64,000 bases of DNA from Comamonas thiooxydans (GTDB lineage: Bacteria > Pseudomonadota > Gammaproteobacteria > Burkholderiales > Burkholderiaceae_C), in contig NZ_BBVD01000002.1 in assembly GCF_000964545.1 (NCBI RefSeq), positions 372,001 through 436,000 of the forward strand, in the 5' to 3' direction. The notes beneath the pieces were generated by a model. That model was not told the DNA's origin, made no database searches, and worked only from the letters and a program-made list of their open reading frames with translations. The position numbers and the translations under genes are program-made. Of this stretch, positions 47,411-56,829 are shown in pieces (the first letter of the stretch is position 1; the number at the start of each line of letters is the position of its first letter).

Positions 47411-47416
47411 ATTATA
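47411..47416 (-). promoter_or_regulatory. -10 element of the rplM-rpsI promoter
   Basis: A consensus TATAAT on the minus strand about 170 bases before rplM. The -35 region is weak. Confidence 0.55.
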
Positions 47417-47574
47417 CAAAAACGCCAGAATCTGCGTGTTTTCGTGCAGCAGCCTGTTGTGAAACAGCCCCTAGTGCCTGTTTCTCCCTCTGCATCCAGG
47501 CGCCGACAGCCTTTAAAGACCACAGGGTAAAAAGTGCTGTTCCCCTCTTGCCCTGCTGGTTACCATCCATTTCT

Positions 47575-48441
47575 ATGTTCAGTTACCGCCACGCCTTCCA
47601 TGCAGGCAATCACGCCGATGTGCTCAAGCACACCGTTCTGATTGCCACCGTGCAATACCTCACGCAAAAAGAGGCTGCGCTGACGGTGCTCGACACCCAC
47701 GGCGGCGCCGGCCTGTACCGCCTGGACGGCGACTACGCCAGCAAGAGCGGCGAGGCCGAGGAAGGCGTGCTGCGCCTGGCTGCCGTCAAGGAGGCCGAGC
47801 TGGCCCCTGTGCTGCAGGACTATCTTCAGATGGTGCGTCGCTTCAACCAGGGCAATGCCATCCGCAACTATCCCGGCTCGCCCTTCATCACCCAGGCGCT
47901 GCTGCGCGGCCATGACCGTCTCAAGGCCTTTGAGCTGCACCCCACGGACATGCGCTCTCTGACCGGCAACATGGCCCAGCTGGAAGTCAGGCGCCAGGTC
48001 GCCATCCTGCATGAGGATGGTTTCGAAGGCGTGAAGAAATTCCTGCCTCCGCCATCGCGCCGCGCCTTGCTGCTCTGCGATCCGAGCTACGAATTGAAGA
48101 CCGACTACGGCCGCGTGCTGGACATGGCGGCGGACGGTCTCAAGCGCTTTCCCACAGGCACTTACGCCGTCTGGTACCCCATCATCCCGCGCCCCGAGGC
48201 CCACGATCTGCCCAAGCGGCTCAAGACCATGGCAACCAAGGCCGGCAAGAGCTGGCTGCATGCAACGCTCACGGTCAAGAGCAACAAGACCTCAGAACGC
48301 GGCGGCCTGCCCGCCAGCGGCATGTTTCTGATCAACCCGCCGTTCAATCTCAAGGATCAGCTCAAGCCCGCCATGCCGCAGCTGGTCAAGCTGCTGGGTC
48401 AGGACAGCAATGCAGGCTTTACGCTGGAGTCTGGCGGCTAA
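47575..48441 (+). CDS. rlmJ: 23S rRNA (adenine2030-N6)-methyltransferase
   Basis: This 288-residue enzyme methylates A2030 of 23S rRNA with SAM. It begins MFSYRHAFHAGNHADVLKHT, typical of RlmJ, with the SAM-binding region LDTHGGAGLYRLDGDYASKS and the catalytic motif IV as LCDPSYELKTDY. ATG 47575 is chosen because it gives this N-terminus; the frame is open 27 bases further up. It is divergent from rplM. Confidence 0.95.
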   Translation: MFSYRHAFHAGNHADVLKHTVLIATVQYLTQKEAALTVLDTHGGAGLYRLDGDYASKSGEAEEGVLRLAAVKEAELAPVLQDYLQMVRRFNQGNAIRNYPGSPFITQALLRGHDRLKAFELHPTDMRSLTGNMAQLEVRRQVAILHEDGFEGVKKFLPPPSRRALLLCDPSYELKTDYGRVLDMAADGLKRFPTGTYAVWYPIIPRPEAHDLPKRLKTMATKAGKSWLHATLTVKSNKTSERGGLPASGMFLINPPFNLKDQLKPAMPQLVKLLGQDSNAGFTLESGG

Positions 48442-48454
48442 CTGCGCGGCTGTA

Positions 48455-48472
48455 GGCCGGCCCTTGCCGGCC
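48455..48472. other. Hairpin after rlmJ, possible weak terminator
   Basis: GGCCGGC pairs with GCCGGCC across a 4-base loop in the gap between the convergent rlmJ and rlpA genes. There is no T-run, so termination is uncertain. Confidence 0.35.
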
Positions 48473-48530
48473 CTCTGCAGTCCGGGCGCGCCAGCTTCAC
48501 CGGCTGCCCCCCTTCAACAGCAACAATGGT

Positions 48531-49274
48531 TCAGCGCTTGCGCTTGGCGGTCTGGGAGACCTTGCGCGCGGGCTGATTCGCGGATGCTGCGCGCGTCTTG
48601 GAGGCGGAAGCGCCCTGCACCACACTGGGATGGCGCTTCTTGCCCGAAGCATTGAGCGTGGCCGGGCACTCGTCCTCATCGGCGTCCAGCTGCCACAGCT
48701 CCACGGGCTTGATGCCCAGGCCCAGCATGCCCAGCTCCTGGGCTGCGGCCTTGCTCAGGTCGATGATGCGACCTGGCGCGAAGGGGCCGCGGTCATTGAT
48801 ACGCACCACCACGCTCTTGCCGGTCACGGAGCTGCGCACGCAAACGCGCGTTCCGAAAGGCAGGGTCTTGTGCGCTGCCGTCATATCCATGCTGTCAAAG
48901 CGCTCGCCGCTGGCCGTCTTGCGGCCGTGGAACTGCCCGCCATACCAGGAGGCCAGGCCCTCCTGGTCGCTTTCTCGCGGAGGGCTCAGCTCGTACTTGC
49001 TGCTGTCTTCGGGCAGGTCTGCCTTGTCGGCATCCGCAGGCTTGTTGGCCTTGACGCCCAGGCCTTTGTCGCGATAGTTGCTGCGCGCATAGGCGTCGGG
49101 CAGCAGGGGGCCGGAGACCGTGGGCTGCGCGCCCTTTTTTCGGGGCTGGCTCTGAACGACGGGGGGCTGTTCCTCGGACTTTTCCTGCAGCGGAGCACAG
49201 CCGGCCATGGTCGCGGTGACGACGGCAAGACCTATCCACTGACAACAACGCAAGCGCCAAAATTTCGGTTGCAC
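48531..49274 (-). CDS. rlpA: RlpA-like septal lytic transglycosylase lipoprotein
   Basis: This 247-residue lipoprotein has a signal peptide ending in MAGC (lipid-modified Cys26), a low-complexity linker, and a double-psi beta-barrel (about residues 105-190) with EGLASWYGGQFHGRKTASGE, AAHKTLPFGTRVCV and VVRINDRGPFAPGRIIDLSK. RlpA cleaves or binds naked glycan strands at the septum. A basic C-terminal tail replaces the SPOR domain found in E. coli RlpA, so septal targeting may differ. The start is GTG 49274 with AAGGAG nine bases upstream. Confidence 0.9.
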   Translation of the reverse strand: MQPKFWRLRCCQWIGLAVVTATMAGCAPLQEKSEEQPPVVQSQPRKKGAQPTVSGPLLPDAYARSNYRDKGLGVKANKPADADKADLPEDSSKYELSPPRESDQEGLASWYGGQFHGRKTASGERFDSMDMTAAHKTLPFGTRVCVRSSVTGKSVVVRINDRGPFAPGRIIDLSKAAAQELGMLGLGIKPVELWQLDADEDECPATLNASGKKRHPSVVQGASASKTRAASANQPARKVSQTAKRKR

Positions 49275-49347
49275 GGGCGCAATCTCCTTGAAAGCTCAAG
49301 TGAGAGCCGCCCAAGACCGGCCGCCTCGCGGCCGGCAAGCTTTTGGC

Positions 49348-50175
49348 TTACAGGCCCAGACGGTCGCAGATCTCCAGAGTGGCGACGCTCTGGTTCATCG
49401 TATAGAAGTGCAGCCCGGGAGCACCCTGGCTGCGCAACTGCTCGCATAGATGAGTCACGACATCCAGACCGAACGCACGAATGGAAGCGGTGTCATCTCC
49501 GAACGCCTGCAGACGCAGACGAATCCAGCGCGGAATCTCGGCACCACATGCATCCGAGAAGCGCATCAGCTGCGTAGAGCTGGTAATCGGCATGATTCCT
49601 GGCACGACCGGCACGTCGAGTCCCAGGGCCCTCACCTCATCGACAAAGCGCATGTATGCGTCGGCATTGTAGAAGTATTGCGTGATGGCGGAATCTGCAC
49701 CAGCGCGCACTTTAGCAACAAATGCGTCCAGATCGCTGCGAGGGGACTTTGCTTGGGGGTGAGTTTCGGGATAGGCAGCGACTTCGATGTGAAACCAGTC
49801 GCCGAACTCCTGGCGCACGAAAGCCACCAGATCGCTGGCGTACTGGAACTCGCCGCCCAGGCCGTAGCCGCTGGGCAGGTCGCCGCGCAAGGCGACGATG
49901 CGCTTGACGCCCATGGCCTTGAGTTCGTTCAGCTCGGCGCGCACTTTTTCATGCGTGGCGCCGATGCAGGAGAAGTGCGAGGCCGCGCCCACACCCTCGT
50001 TCTGAATGTCGCGCACCATGGTGAAGGTGCCGGCCTGGGTGGAGCCGCCCGCGCCATAGGTCACGGAGCAGAACTCGGGCTTGCGCGCATACAGGGCCTG
50101 GCGCACGCCCACATGCTTGGCAGCGCCCTCGGGCGTCTTGGTGGGGAAAAACTCGAAGCTGACGGGAAAGCTCAT
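49348..50175 (-). CDS. metF: 5,10-methylenetetrahydrofolate reductase
   Basis: This 275-residue FAD enzyme reduces methylene-THF to methyl-THF, the methyl donor for methionine synthesis. Its N-terminus MSFPVSFEFFPTKTPEG, VTYGAGGSTQAGTF, IVALRGDLPSGYG and ITQYFYNADAYMRFVDEV are family signatures. It is the third gene of the ahcY-tlyA-metF transcript headed by a SAH riboswitch, so the methyl cycle genes respond to the same signal. Confidence 0.96.
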   Translation of the reverse strand: MSFPVSFEFFPTKTPEGAAKHVGVRQALYARKPEFCSVTYGAGGSTQAGTFTMVRDIQNEGVGAASHFSCIGATHEKVRAELNELKAMGVKRIVALRGDLPSGYGLGGEFQYASDLVAFVRQEFGDWFHIEVAAYPETHPQAKSPRSDLDAFVAKVRAGADSAITQYFYNADAYMRFVDEVRALGLDVPVVPGIMPITSSTQLMRFSDACGAEIPRWIRLRLQAFGDDTASIRAFGLDVVTHLCEQLRSQGAPGLHFYTMNQSVATLEICDRLGL

Positions 50176-50252
50176 GGCGGTCTATGTCTCTGAATCCTGG
50201 ATCATGTGCGGGCGTCGAAGGCTCGGCACCCGCCACGCTTTTTACTCAACGC

Positions 50253-51449
50253 TCAACGTTCGTTGCGCTTTTTCTGCTTGCTGCGGGCCGGGCCGGGCTG
50301 GCCGAAGCTGGCCACCTCGGGGTCTTCATACAGCTCCTGCTTGGCGCGCTGGGCCTTGATGTCGGCACGCGAAGGGCGCTTGGCGGCCGCCTTGACGGCC
50401 GGCCTGGCCGCAGCGGCCTCGTCGGCAGCAGCGGGGGCCGGAGCCTTGACTTCGGCGCCCTGCTGGGCCCAGACGAAGAATTCGTGATTGCCGTCGCCGC
50501 CCTCTATGGGCGAGTCCAACCACTGCTTGACGCTCAGCCCCAGATCTCCGAGGCAGTCGCGAATGCGCTTTTCGACCTCGGCGTACAAGGCCGTGTCGCG
50601 CACGATGCCGCCCTTGCCGATCTGGCCGGGCTGCAGCTCGAACTGGGGCTTGACCAGCATCAGCAGCTGGCCATGGGGCTTGAGCAGCTGCACCACGGCA
50701 GGCAGCACCAGAGTCAGCGAGATAAAGGACAGATCGCCAGTCACGAAATCAAAGGCCGGGCTGATGTCGATATTTTCGGTGCCGGGCTTGCGACGCAACT
50801 CCACCGGAGCCAGACCTTCGGCCCGGGCCTTGGCCTTGGCGGCGCGCTCGGCCTTGAAGCTCTCGACATCCTGTTCCTTGGCATCGTCGCTGTCGTCATA
50901 GTCTTCATCGACCTGACCGCCGTTGCGCATCCAGGCATAGGGAGCGACGGGCTGGGTGTCGTTGTCCTCTTCTTCCTCGATGACTTCGCACAGCGCCTCG
51001 TCGCAGGCCTTCTCCAGCAGCTCGGGCGTCAGCGCGCGGGCGTTGAAGCCCTCGACGCAGACCACGCGTTCGTCATTTTTCAGGCGCTCGTGCAGCTGGC
51101 CGTGGCCCACGTCGAGGCCGATGACCTGGGTCGCACCGGCCTGCAGCAGGCAATCGGTGAAGCCGCCCGTGCTCTGGCCCACATCCAGGCAGCGCAAGCC
51201 CTTGACGCTGAGGCCGGTCGCGGCCAGCGCGCCCTCGAGCTTGAGCCCGCCGCGCGAGATGTATTTGGCCTCGGCGGCGTCCAGCAGCTGCAGCTCGGCA
51301 CCGGCAGGAATGTCATCGCCGTTCTTGGCCACTTTCTTCCAGGGCGCCAGCGGCGTCAGCCGCCACTCCACACCCGAGGCGATCAGGCGCTGGGCCTGGG
51401 AACGGGTGGCAGCATGACCTGCTTCAACCAAAAAAACATCTGCGCGCAT
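50253..51449 (-). CDS. tlyA: TlyA-family rRNA methyltransferase/hemolysin with large insertion
   Basis: This 398-residue protein is much longer than typical TlyA (about 245-275). It has an N-terminal S4 RNA-binding domain (RADVFLVEAGHAATRSQAQR), the core KYISRGGLKLEGAL, the SAM motif LDVGQSTGGFTDCLLQAGA, and GDLSFISLTLVLP with LVKPQFELQPGQIGKGGIVR. Residues 145-230 are an extra segment, first very acidic (IEEEEDNDT, DEDYDDSDDAKE) then basic, inserted inside the Rossmann fold. Residues 331-398 are an Ala/Lys-rich tail. TlyA enzymes 2'-O-methylate rRNA. It lies between ahcY and metF. Confidence 0.9.
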   Translation of the reverse strand: MRADVFLVEAGHAATRSQAQRLIASGVEWRLTPLAPWKKVAKNGDDIPAGAELQLLDAAEAKYISRGGLKLEGALAATGLSVKGLRCLDVGQSTGGFTDCLLQAGATQVIGLDVGHGQLHERLKNDERVVCVEGFNARALTPELLEKACDEALCEVIEEEEDNDTQPVAPYAWMRNGGQVDEDYDDSDDAKEQDVESFKAERAAKAKARAEGLAPVELRRKPGTENIDISPAFDFVTGDLSFISLTLVLPAVVQLLKPHGQLLMLVKPQFELQPGQIGKGGIVRDTALYAEVEKRIRDCLGDLGLSVKQWLDSPIEGGDGNHEFFVWAQQGAEVKAPAPAAADEAAAARPAVKAAAKRPSRADIKAQRAKQELYEDPEVASFGQPGPARSKQKKRNER

Positions 51450-51511
51450 AGCGTCGCTTCCTTTGAAATCAACCGCAGCCATACGCTGCAGGCAAGAAAA
51501 TCTGTTTTTTA

Positions 51512-51591
51512 ATAGCTGCCTGCGCTTACCCTGTCTTAATTTCAGACAGAAATTCATCTGAAATTAAGATACGACAAGCGCAAGAAGCTAT
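51512..51591. repeat. 80-bp double-palindrome repeat, family A, copy 4
   Basis: The ends are ATAGCTGCCTGCGCTT and AAGCGCAAGAAGCTAT. The inner palindrome TCTTAATTTCAGA / TCTGAAATTAAGA is 13 bp and perfect (51534-51546, 51557-51569). It lies in the ahcY-tlyA gap. Confidence 0.88.
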
Positions 51592-51664
51592 CAAATAAAT
51601 CAACACAGCCCCAATACTGGCGCACACCAAACAAGGGACAGCGAGCAAGAGCCTAGGCGGCCCC

Positions 51665-51718
51665 GCCGCCCCGCAGCGAGGCTGTCGTCCCCCTCCGGCG
51701 AAGCCAGAGAGGGGGAAG
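51665..51718 (-). repeat. GC-rich hairpin repeat, family B, copy 2
   Basis: This is the reverse complement of 3309-3361 with a few changes; it shares CTTCCCCCTCTCTGGCTTCG and CGCTGCGGGGCGGC. It lies directly downstream of the ahcY stop, where its hairpin could attenuate transcription into tlyA. Confidence 0.78.
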
Positions 51719-51740
51719 GCGCAAAGCGCCTAAGGGGGAG

Positions 51741-53171
51741 TTAATAGCGATACGTTTCAGGCTTGTAAGGGCCTTGCTTGCTCACGCCGATATAAGCGGC
51801 CTGCTCGTCGCTCAGTTCGGTCAGCATGGCGCCGACCTTCTTCAGGTGCAGGCGGGCGACCTTTTCGTCCAGGATCTTGGGCAGCACATAAACCTTGCCC
51901 ACTTCGTAGGCGTCGGGGCGGGTGAACAGCTCGATCTGCGCCAGGGTCTGGTTGGCGAAGGAGTTGGACATCACAAAGCTGGGGTGGCCGGTGGCGCAGC
52001 CCAGGTTCACCAGACGGCCCTTGGCCAGCAGAATGATCTTCTTGCCATCGGGGAAGGTGATGTGGTCAACCTGGGGCTTGATCTCTTCCCACTCGTACTT
52101 CTCGATCGATGCGACATCGATTTCGTTGTCGAAGTGACCGATGTTGCAGACGATGGCCTGATCCTTCATCGCGACCATGTGCTCGTGGCGGATGATGTCC
52201 TTGTTGCCGGTGGTGGTCACGAAGATGTCGCACTTGTCGGCGGCATATTCCATGGTCACGACCTTGTAGCCTTCCATCGCGGCCTGCAGGGCGTTGATGG
52301 GGTCGATCTCGGTCACCCACACCTGGGCCGACAGTGCGCGCAGCGCCTGGGCCGAGCCCTTGCCCACGTCGCCATAGCCGGCCACGCAAGCCACCTTGCC
52401 GGCGATCATCACGTCGGTGGCGCGCTTGATGCCGTCCACCAGCGATTCGCGGCAGCCGTACAGGTTGTCGAACTTGGACTTGGTCACCGAGTCGTTGACG
52501 TTGATGGCGCGGAACAGCAGCGTGCCCTTGGCCGACATTTCGTTGAGACGGTGCACGCCGGTGGTGGTCTCTTCGGTCACGCCCATGATCTGGGCCGACT
52601 TGCGGCTATACCAGGTGGGGTCCACGGCCAGCTTGGCCTTGATGGCGGCGAAGACGATGCGTTCTTCTTCCGAACCGGGGTTGGCCAGCACGGACAGGTC
52701 CTTCTCGGCACGCTTGCCCAGGTGCATGAGCATGGTGGCGTCGCCGCCGTCGTCCAGGATCATGTTGGGGCCTTCGCCTTCGGTGCCGGCGGCGCCGAAT
52801 TCAAAGATGGAGTGGGTGTAGTTCCAGTAGTCTTCCAGCGACTCACCCTTGATGGCGTAGACAGGCACGCCGGTTTCGGCGATGGCGGCAGCAGCGTGGT
52901 CCTGGGTCGAGAAGATGTTGCACGAGGCCCAGCGCACTTGTGCGCCCAGTGCCGTCAGCGTCTCGATCAGCACGGCGGTCTGGATGGTCATGTGCAGCGA
53001 GCCCGTGATGCGCGCGCCCTTCAGGGGCTGGGCAGCGGCGAACTCTTCACGCACAGCCATCAGACCGGGCATTTCGGTTTCGGCGATCCTGATTTCCTTG
53101 CGGCCCCAGGCAGCCAGGGAAATATCGGTAATGGCCGAATCAGCGGGGTTGAAGCGCACGGCAGCGTTCAT
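51741..53171 (-). CDS. ahcY: S-adenosylhomocysteine hydrolase
   Basis: This 476-residue NAD-dependent enzyme splits SAH into homocysteine and adenosine and so removes the product inhibitor of methyltransferases. It has [39 protein letters not shown], the NAD loop [19 protein letters not shown] and the C-terminus [13 protein letters not shown] 53171 ([12 protein letters not shown]) is chosen over ATG 53183, since GGAGAAAACC precedes it at the right distance. The 5' leader is a SAH riboswitch. Confidence 0.97.
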   Translation of the reverse strand: MNAAVRFNPADSAITDISLAAWGRKEIRIAETEMPGLMAVREEFAAAQPLKGARITGSLHMTIQTAVLIETLTALGAQVRWASCNIFSTQDHAAAAIAETGVPVYAIKGESLEDYWNYTHSIFEFGAAGTEGEGPNMILDDGGDATMLMHLGKRAEKDLSVLANPGSEEERIVFAAIKAKLAVDPTWYSRKSAQIMGVTEETTTGVHRLNEMSAKGTLLFRAINVNDSVTKSKFDNLYGCRESLVDGIKRATDVMIAGKVACVAGYGDVGKGSAQALRALSAQVWVTEIDPINALQAAMEGYKVVTMEYAADKCDIFVTTTGNKDIIRHEHMVAMKDQAIVCNIGHFDNEIDVASIEKYEWEEIKPQVDHITFPDGKKIILLAKGRLVNLGCATGHPSFVMSNSFANQTLAQIELFTRPDAYEVGKVYVLPKILDEKVARLHLKKVGAMLTELSDEQAAYIGVSKQGPYKPETYRY

Positions 53172-53249
53172 GGTTTTCTCCAAATCTTGAATGAAAAACC
53201 ACGTTCTGCAGCAGAGGGGGGAATAAACCGGCTCACCGCACAGAAAGCG

Positions 53250-53342
53250 TGGGCGAGCGTCGTTGCGGGATGAAATCCGAGCCTCACGCCCCGCGCAGAC
53301 CAGCTCATGGCTGGCCGGGGGAACGCTGCAACGCTCCTCGGA
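53250..53342 (-). ncRNA. S-adenosylhomocysteine (SAH) riboswitch
   Basis: On the minus strand the leader of ahcY contains CCGAGGAGCGTTGCAGCG, then GTGAGGCTCGG, then GCAACGACGCTCGCC. These are the conserved core of the SAH riboswitch: CCGAG pairs with CTCGG, and GAGCGTTGC pairs with the later GCAACGACGCTC as a pseudoknot. It binds SAH and switches on ahcY and the following tlyA and metF. The element begins almost at the transcript 5' end. Confidence 0.93.
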
Positions 53343-53351
53343 TGGACGGCG

Positions 53352-53357
53352 ATTATA
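53352..53357 (-). promoter_or_regulatory. -10 element of the ahcY promoter
   Basis: A consensus TATAAT on the minus strand, about 10 bases before the first base of the riboswitch. Its -35 region overlaps the 3' end of kdpE and is weak. Confidence 0.65.
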
Positions 53358-53363
53358 AAGGAA

Positions 53364-54110
53364 TCAGCCTTCCAGGCCCACCAAGCGATAACCGACTTGC
53401 AACTCGGTTACCAAATGCCGGGGCTGGGCCGGATCGAGCTCTATCTTCTGGCGCAGATTGGCCATGTGCACGCGCAGATAGTGGGGACGGTCCAGATATT
53501 CAGCGCCCCAGACCTGCAGCAACAGTTGGCGATGCGTCAGCACCTTGCCATGGCCGGCAATCAGCGCCGCCAGCAGGCGGAACTCTATGGGCGTCAGGTG
53601 CACGGCCACTCCGTCGCGCCTGACATCGTGCGCCGCCAGATCCACCACCACCGCTCCGAAACGCGCACAGCTGCCGGGCTTGTCTGACGCCGACGCCTGC
53701 TGGCGGCGGCGCAGCATCACGCGCAGCCTGGCCAGCAGCTCGGGCACGCCGAAGGGCTTGGTCAGGTAGTCATCGGCCCCGGCGTCCAGCGCCGCCACCT
53801 TGTCCTCTTCCCGCTCGCGCGCGGACAGAATCAAAATCGGTAACTGGCTCCAGGCGCGCAGCTCGGCAATCACGGTCTTGCCATCGGCATCGGGCAGCCC
53901 CAGGTCCAGCACCACGGCGTCGGGCTGGCGGCTGGCGGCCTCGATCAGGCCGCGCCTGGCGGTTTCTGACTCGAACACCTGCCAGCCTTCGTCCTCCAAT
54001 GCCAGGCGCACAAAGCGGCGGATGCTGGCGTCGTCTTCAATCAGCAAAATGCGGGGTGCGGCGCTTGTCATGTTCGGATTTGCATGTGATGCACGAGATT
54101 GTCGGCTCAT
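53364..54110 (-). CDS. kdpE: Response regulator KdpE
   Basis: This 248-residue OmpR-type regulator has a receiver domain (RILLIEDDASIRRFVRLALE, phospho-acceptor Asp69 in AVVLDLGLPDADG, SAREREEDKVAALDAGADDY, Lys in TKPF) and a winged-helix DNA-binding domain (LTPIEFRLLAALIAGHGKVL, YLRVHMANLRQKIE). ATG 54110 overlaps the kdpD stop (ATGA), so it is coupled; an in-frame ATG at 54071 is the alternative. It activates the kdp operon when potassium is limiting. Confidence 0.95.
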   Translation of the reverse strand: MSRQSRASHANPNMTSAAPRILLIEDDASIRRFVRLALEDEGWQVFESETARRGLIEAASRQPDAVVLDLGLPDADGKTVIAELRAWSQLPILILSAREREEDKVAALDAGADDYLTKPFGVPELLARLRVMLRRRQQASASDKPGSCARFGAVVVDLAAHDVRRDGVAVHLTPIEFRLLAALIAGHGKVLTHRQLLLQVWGAEYLDRPHYLRVHMANLRQKIELDPAQPRHLVTELQVGYRLVGLEG

Positions 54111-56800
54111 TCGTCCATGGCCGGCTGCTCGGGCACGGGCAGGTGTACGCTGAAGACGGTGCCCGGACCGGGCTCTGCCTGTGCAACCCGCAATCTGCCG
54201 CCATGGGCTTGCACAATCCGCTGAGCCAGAGCCAGGCCGAGCCCCATGCCGAACACGGCACTCTCCGCCTGCCCACGCGTGAAGGGCTCGAACAGTTGCT
54301 CAGCCGACAGATGCACGGGCAGGCCCGGCCCTGCGTCCTGCACGCTCAGCACGCAGTCGCCATCGGCCACGCTGGCTGCCACGGTAATCGTCGTGCCTTC
54401 GGGCGTGTACTTGATGGCGTTGTCCAGCAGATTGACCAGCACACGCTCCATCAGCACGGCATCGAGCTGCAGCAAGGGCAGATCGGCCGGCAGCGAGGTC
54501 TGCAGCGCATGAGCGGCCAGTCGCTCGCGCATCTGCGCCAGCGCGCTGCCCACCAGCTCGTCCACCGGCAGCCATTCGCGCTTGAGCTGTACGCCGCCTT
54601 GCTGCAGGCGCGCCATGGCCAGCAGGTTGTCCACCAGTTGCTGCAGCGCCTGTGCCTGATTGCGAATCTGCACCAGCATGTGATGCGCCGGCCCCTGCGG
54701 CGCATGTGGCAAGGCCGCCTGGGCCGCGCCCAGGATGCCCGTCAGCGGCGTGCGCAGATCATGCGAGACGGCCGAGAGTAAGGTGTTGCGCATGCGCTCG
54801 CCCTCCATGGCGATCTGGGTCTGCTGCGCAACCTCCACAAAATGCACACGCTCCAATGCCAGGGCAATCTGACTGGCACAGGCTTCAAGCAGACGGCGCT
54901 CCTCGGGCACCCGCAACTTCTGCGGCGCACGCAACTGCAGTACCAGCACGCCGCGCGAGCGCACGGGCGCCATCAGTGGCACATAAAGTGCCGGCGCAGC
55001 TGCCAGGGTATCGGTTCCATGGCCGGCCATCTGGCCATGCTCCATGCTCCAGCGACCCACGCTGGTGTCGATCTGAGCTTCGCTGCCAGGCGCCAGCTGC
55101 AGGCGCTCATCGGCATCGGGCACCAGCAGCCCGGTCTGGGCATCGAAAACGCCTGAAATCGTGGTCAGCGCGATCTGCGTGACCTGCTCCTGCGTCAGCG
55201 CACCCGACAGGTCACGCGCCAGCCTGGCCAGCGCGCCGGCCCGCCTTTCGCGCTCTGCTGCCACGCGCGCCTCGTGGCGCAGCCGCGCCGTCAGCTGGCC
55301 GCAGACCAGGGCCACACCCAGCATCAGGCTGAAGGTGAACAGGTATTGCGTATCGTTGACGCTGAAGGAGTTGCGCGGCGGCACAAAGTAGAAATCGAAC
55401 AGCAGCACCGACAGCAGGGCCGCCCATGCTCCGGGGCCGCGTCCCCAGCGTACGGCGGACAGCACCACCACCAGCAGGAAAAGCATGACGACATTGGCAG
55501 GATCGAACACTCGCAGCAGCAGCTCCGCCACCGCTGTAGCGGCCAGGCAAGCCAGGGTCACGCCCGCATAGCCCTTCCACGGAATGTTCTTTTCACGCGC
55601 CGCCGGCAATCGCAAGGTGCTCTCGTTCTTGCTTTGCTTGACGGACAGCAGCAGCACGTCCAGGCCGGGATCCAGCGCAGCGATCTGTTCGGACAGGCTG
55701 GGGGCACGCCAGCGCAGCCAGCGGCTCAAAGGTTCATGCACACGCGCCAGCACCAGATGACTGGCATTGCGCTCACGCGCAAAGTCCACCAGAGCCTGGG
55801 CCACATGGGCGCCGGGGATGGTGGCCGTTTCCGCGCCCAGACGCGCCGCCAGCGCCAGGGTCTTGAGCACGGCCTCCTGCGCTGCCCGAGGCCGATGCTG
55901 GCGCTCCGGCGCATCCACATAGACCACCACCCAGTCAGCCTCCAGCCTTCTCGCCAGGCGTGCCACCTGGCGCACCAGGGCATCGTCACCGGCGCGGCCG
56001 CCCACGCCCACCAGCAGGCGCTCGCGCGTGGGCCAGACATCGCCGATGGAGCGCTCGCGGCGGTAGTCACGCATGTCCTCATCGACACGATCGGCCGTGC
56101 GGCGCAAGGCCAGCTCGCGCAGCGCCAGCAAATTGCCCTGGCGAAAGAAATTTCGCGAGGCCCGCTCGGCCTGCTCCAGCGGATAGACCTTGCCCGACTT
56201 GAGGCGCTTGAGCAGTTCCTCTGGCGGGATGTCGACCACGATGACCTCGTCGGCATCGTCAAAGATATGGTCGGGCACGGTCTCATGGACCTGTATGCCC
56301 ACAATGCCGCCCACCACATCGTTCAGGCTTTCCAGATGCTGAACATTGAGCGTGGTCCACACCTCGATACCCGCCTCCAGCAGCTCCTGCACATCCTGCC
56401 AGCGCTTGGGATGGCGTGAGCCGCTCACATTGCTGTGCGCCAGCTCGTCGAGCAGCAGCACCTCCGGGCGGCGTGCCAGAGCTGCATCCAGATCGAACTC
56501 GTCCAGCTGCCTGCCCTGGTAGGCCAGCGTGCGCCGCGGTAGCAGCTCCAGGTCGTGCAACTGCTGCTCGGTCTCGGCACGGCCATGCGTCTCCACCAGC
56601 CCCACCAGAACCTTGCGCCCGGCCTGCCGCTCGCGCTGCGCGGCCGCCAGCATGGAATAGGTCTTGCCCACTCCGGCATTGGAGCCAAAGTAGATGCGCA
56701 GCTTGCCGAGATGGGCGCGCTGCCGATCTGCCTGCAGTTGAGCGACCAGCGCGTCGGGGTCGGGGCGCTGCGCTGCGGATGATGGTGTGGATGAAGGCAT
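54107..56800 (-). CDS. kdpD: Potassium-sensing histidine kinase KdpD
   Basis: This 897-residue protein has the N-terminal KdpD domain with Walker A (GSNAGVGKT, residues 39-47) and LLLDELAHSNVSGSRHPKRW, a USP domain, and four membrane helices (DUF4118, VTLACLAATAVAELLLRVFD onward). A GAF-like region follows, then HisKA (SAVSHDLRTPLTGILGAAQA, His near 677) and HATPase with DAGPGLPVHLSAEQLFEPF and GMGLGLALAQRIV. It lies downstream of kdpB and a porin-like gene, and upstream of kdpE. Confidence 0.96.
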   Translation of the reverse strand: MPSSTPSSAAQRPDPDALVAQLQADRQRAHLGKLRIYFGSNAGVGKTYSMLAAAQRERQAGRKVLVGLVETHGRAETEQQLHDLELLPRRTLAYQGRQLDEFDLDAALARRPEVLLLDELAHSNVSGSRHPKRWQDVQELLEAGIEVWTTLNVQHLESLNDVVGGIVGIQVHETVPDHIFDDADEVIVVDIPPEELLKRLKSGKVYPLEQAERASRNFFRQGNLLALRELALRRTADRVDEDMRDYRRERSIGDVWPTRERLLVGVGGRAGDDALVRQVARLARRLEADWVVVYVDAPERQHRPRAAQEAVLKTLALAARLGAETATIPGAHVAQALVDFARERNASHLVLARVHEPLSRWLRWRAPSLSEQIAALDPGLDVLLLSVKQSKNESTLRLPAAREKNIPWKGYAGVTLACLAATAVAELLLRVFDPANVVMLFLLVVVLSAVRWGRGPGAWAALLSVLLFDFYFVPPRNSFSVNDTQYLFTFSLMLGVALVCGQLTARLRHEARVAAERERRAGALARLARDLSGALTQEQVTQIALTTISGVFDAQTGLLVPDADERLQLAPGSEAQIDTSVGRWSMEHGQMAGHGTDTLAAAPALYVPLMAPVRSRGVLVLQLRAPQKLRVPEERRLLEACASQIALALERVHFVEVAQQTQIAMEGERMRNTLLSAVSHDLRTPLTGILGAAQAALPHAPQGPAHHMLVQIRNQAQALQQLVDNLLAMARLQQGGVQLKREWLPVDELVGSALAQMRERLAAHALQTSLPADLPLLQLDAVLMERVLVNLLDNAIKYTPEGTTITVAASVADGDCVLSVQDAGPGLPVHLSAEQLFEPFTRGQAESAVFGMGLGLALAQRIVQAHGGRLRVAQAEPGPGTVFSVHLPVPEQPAMDE

Positions 56801-56829
56801 CAGGCGATCAGCGTATCACTCAAGTCCGG

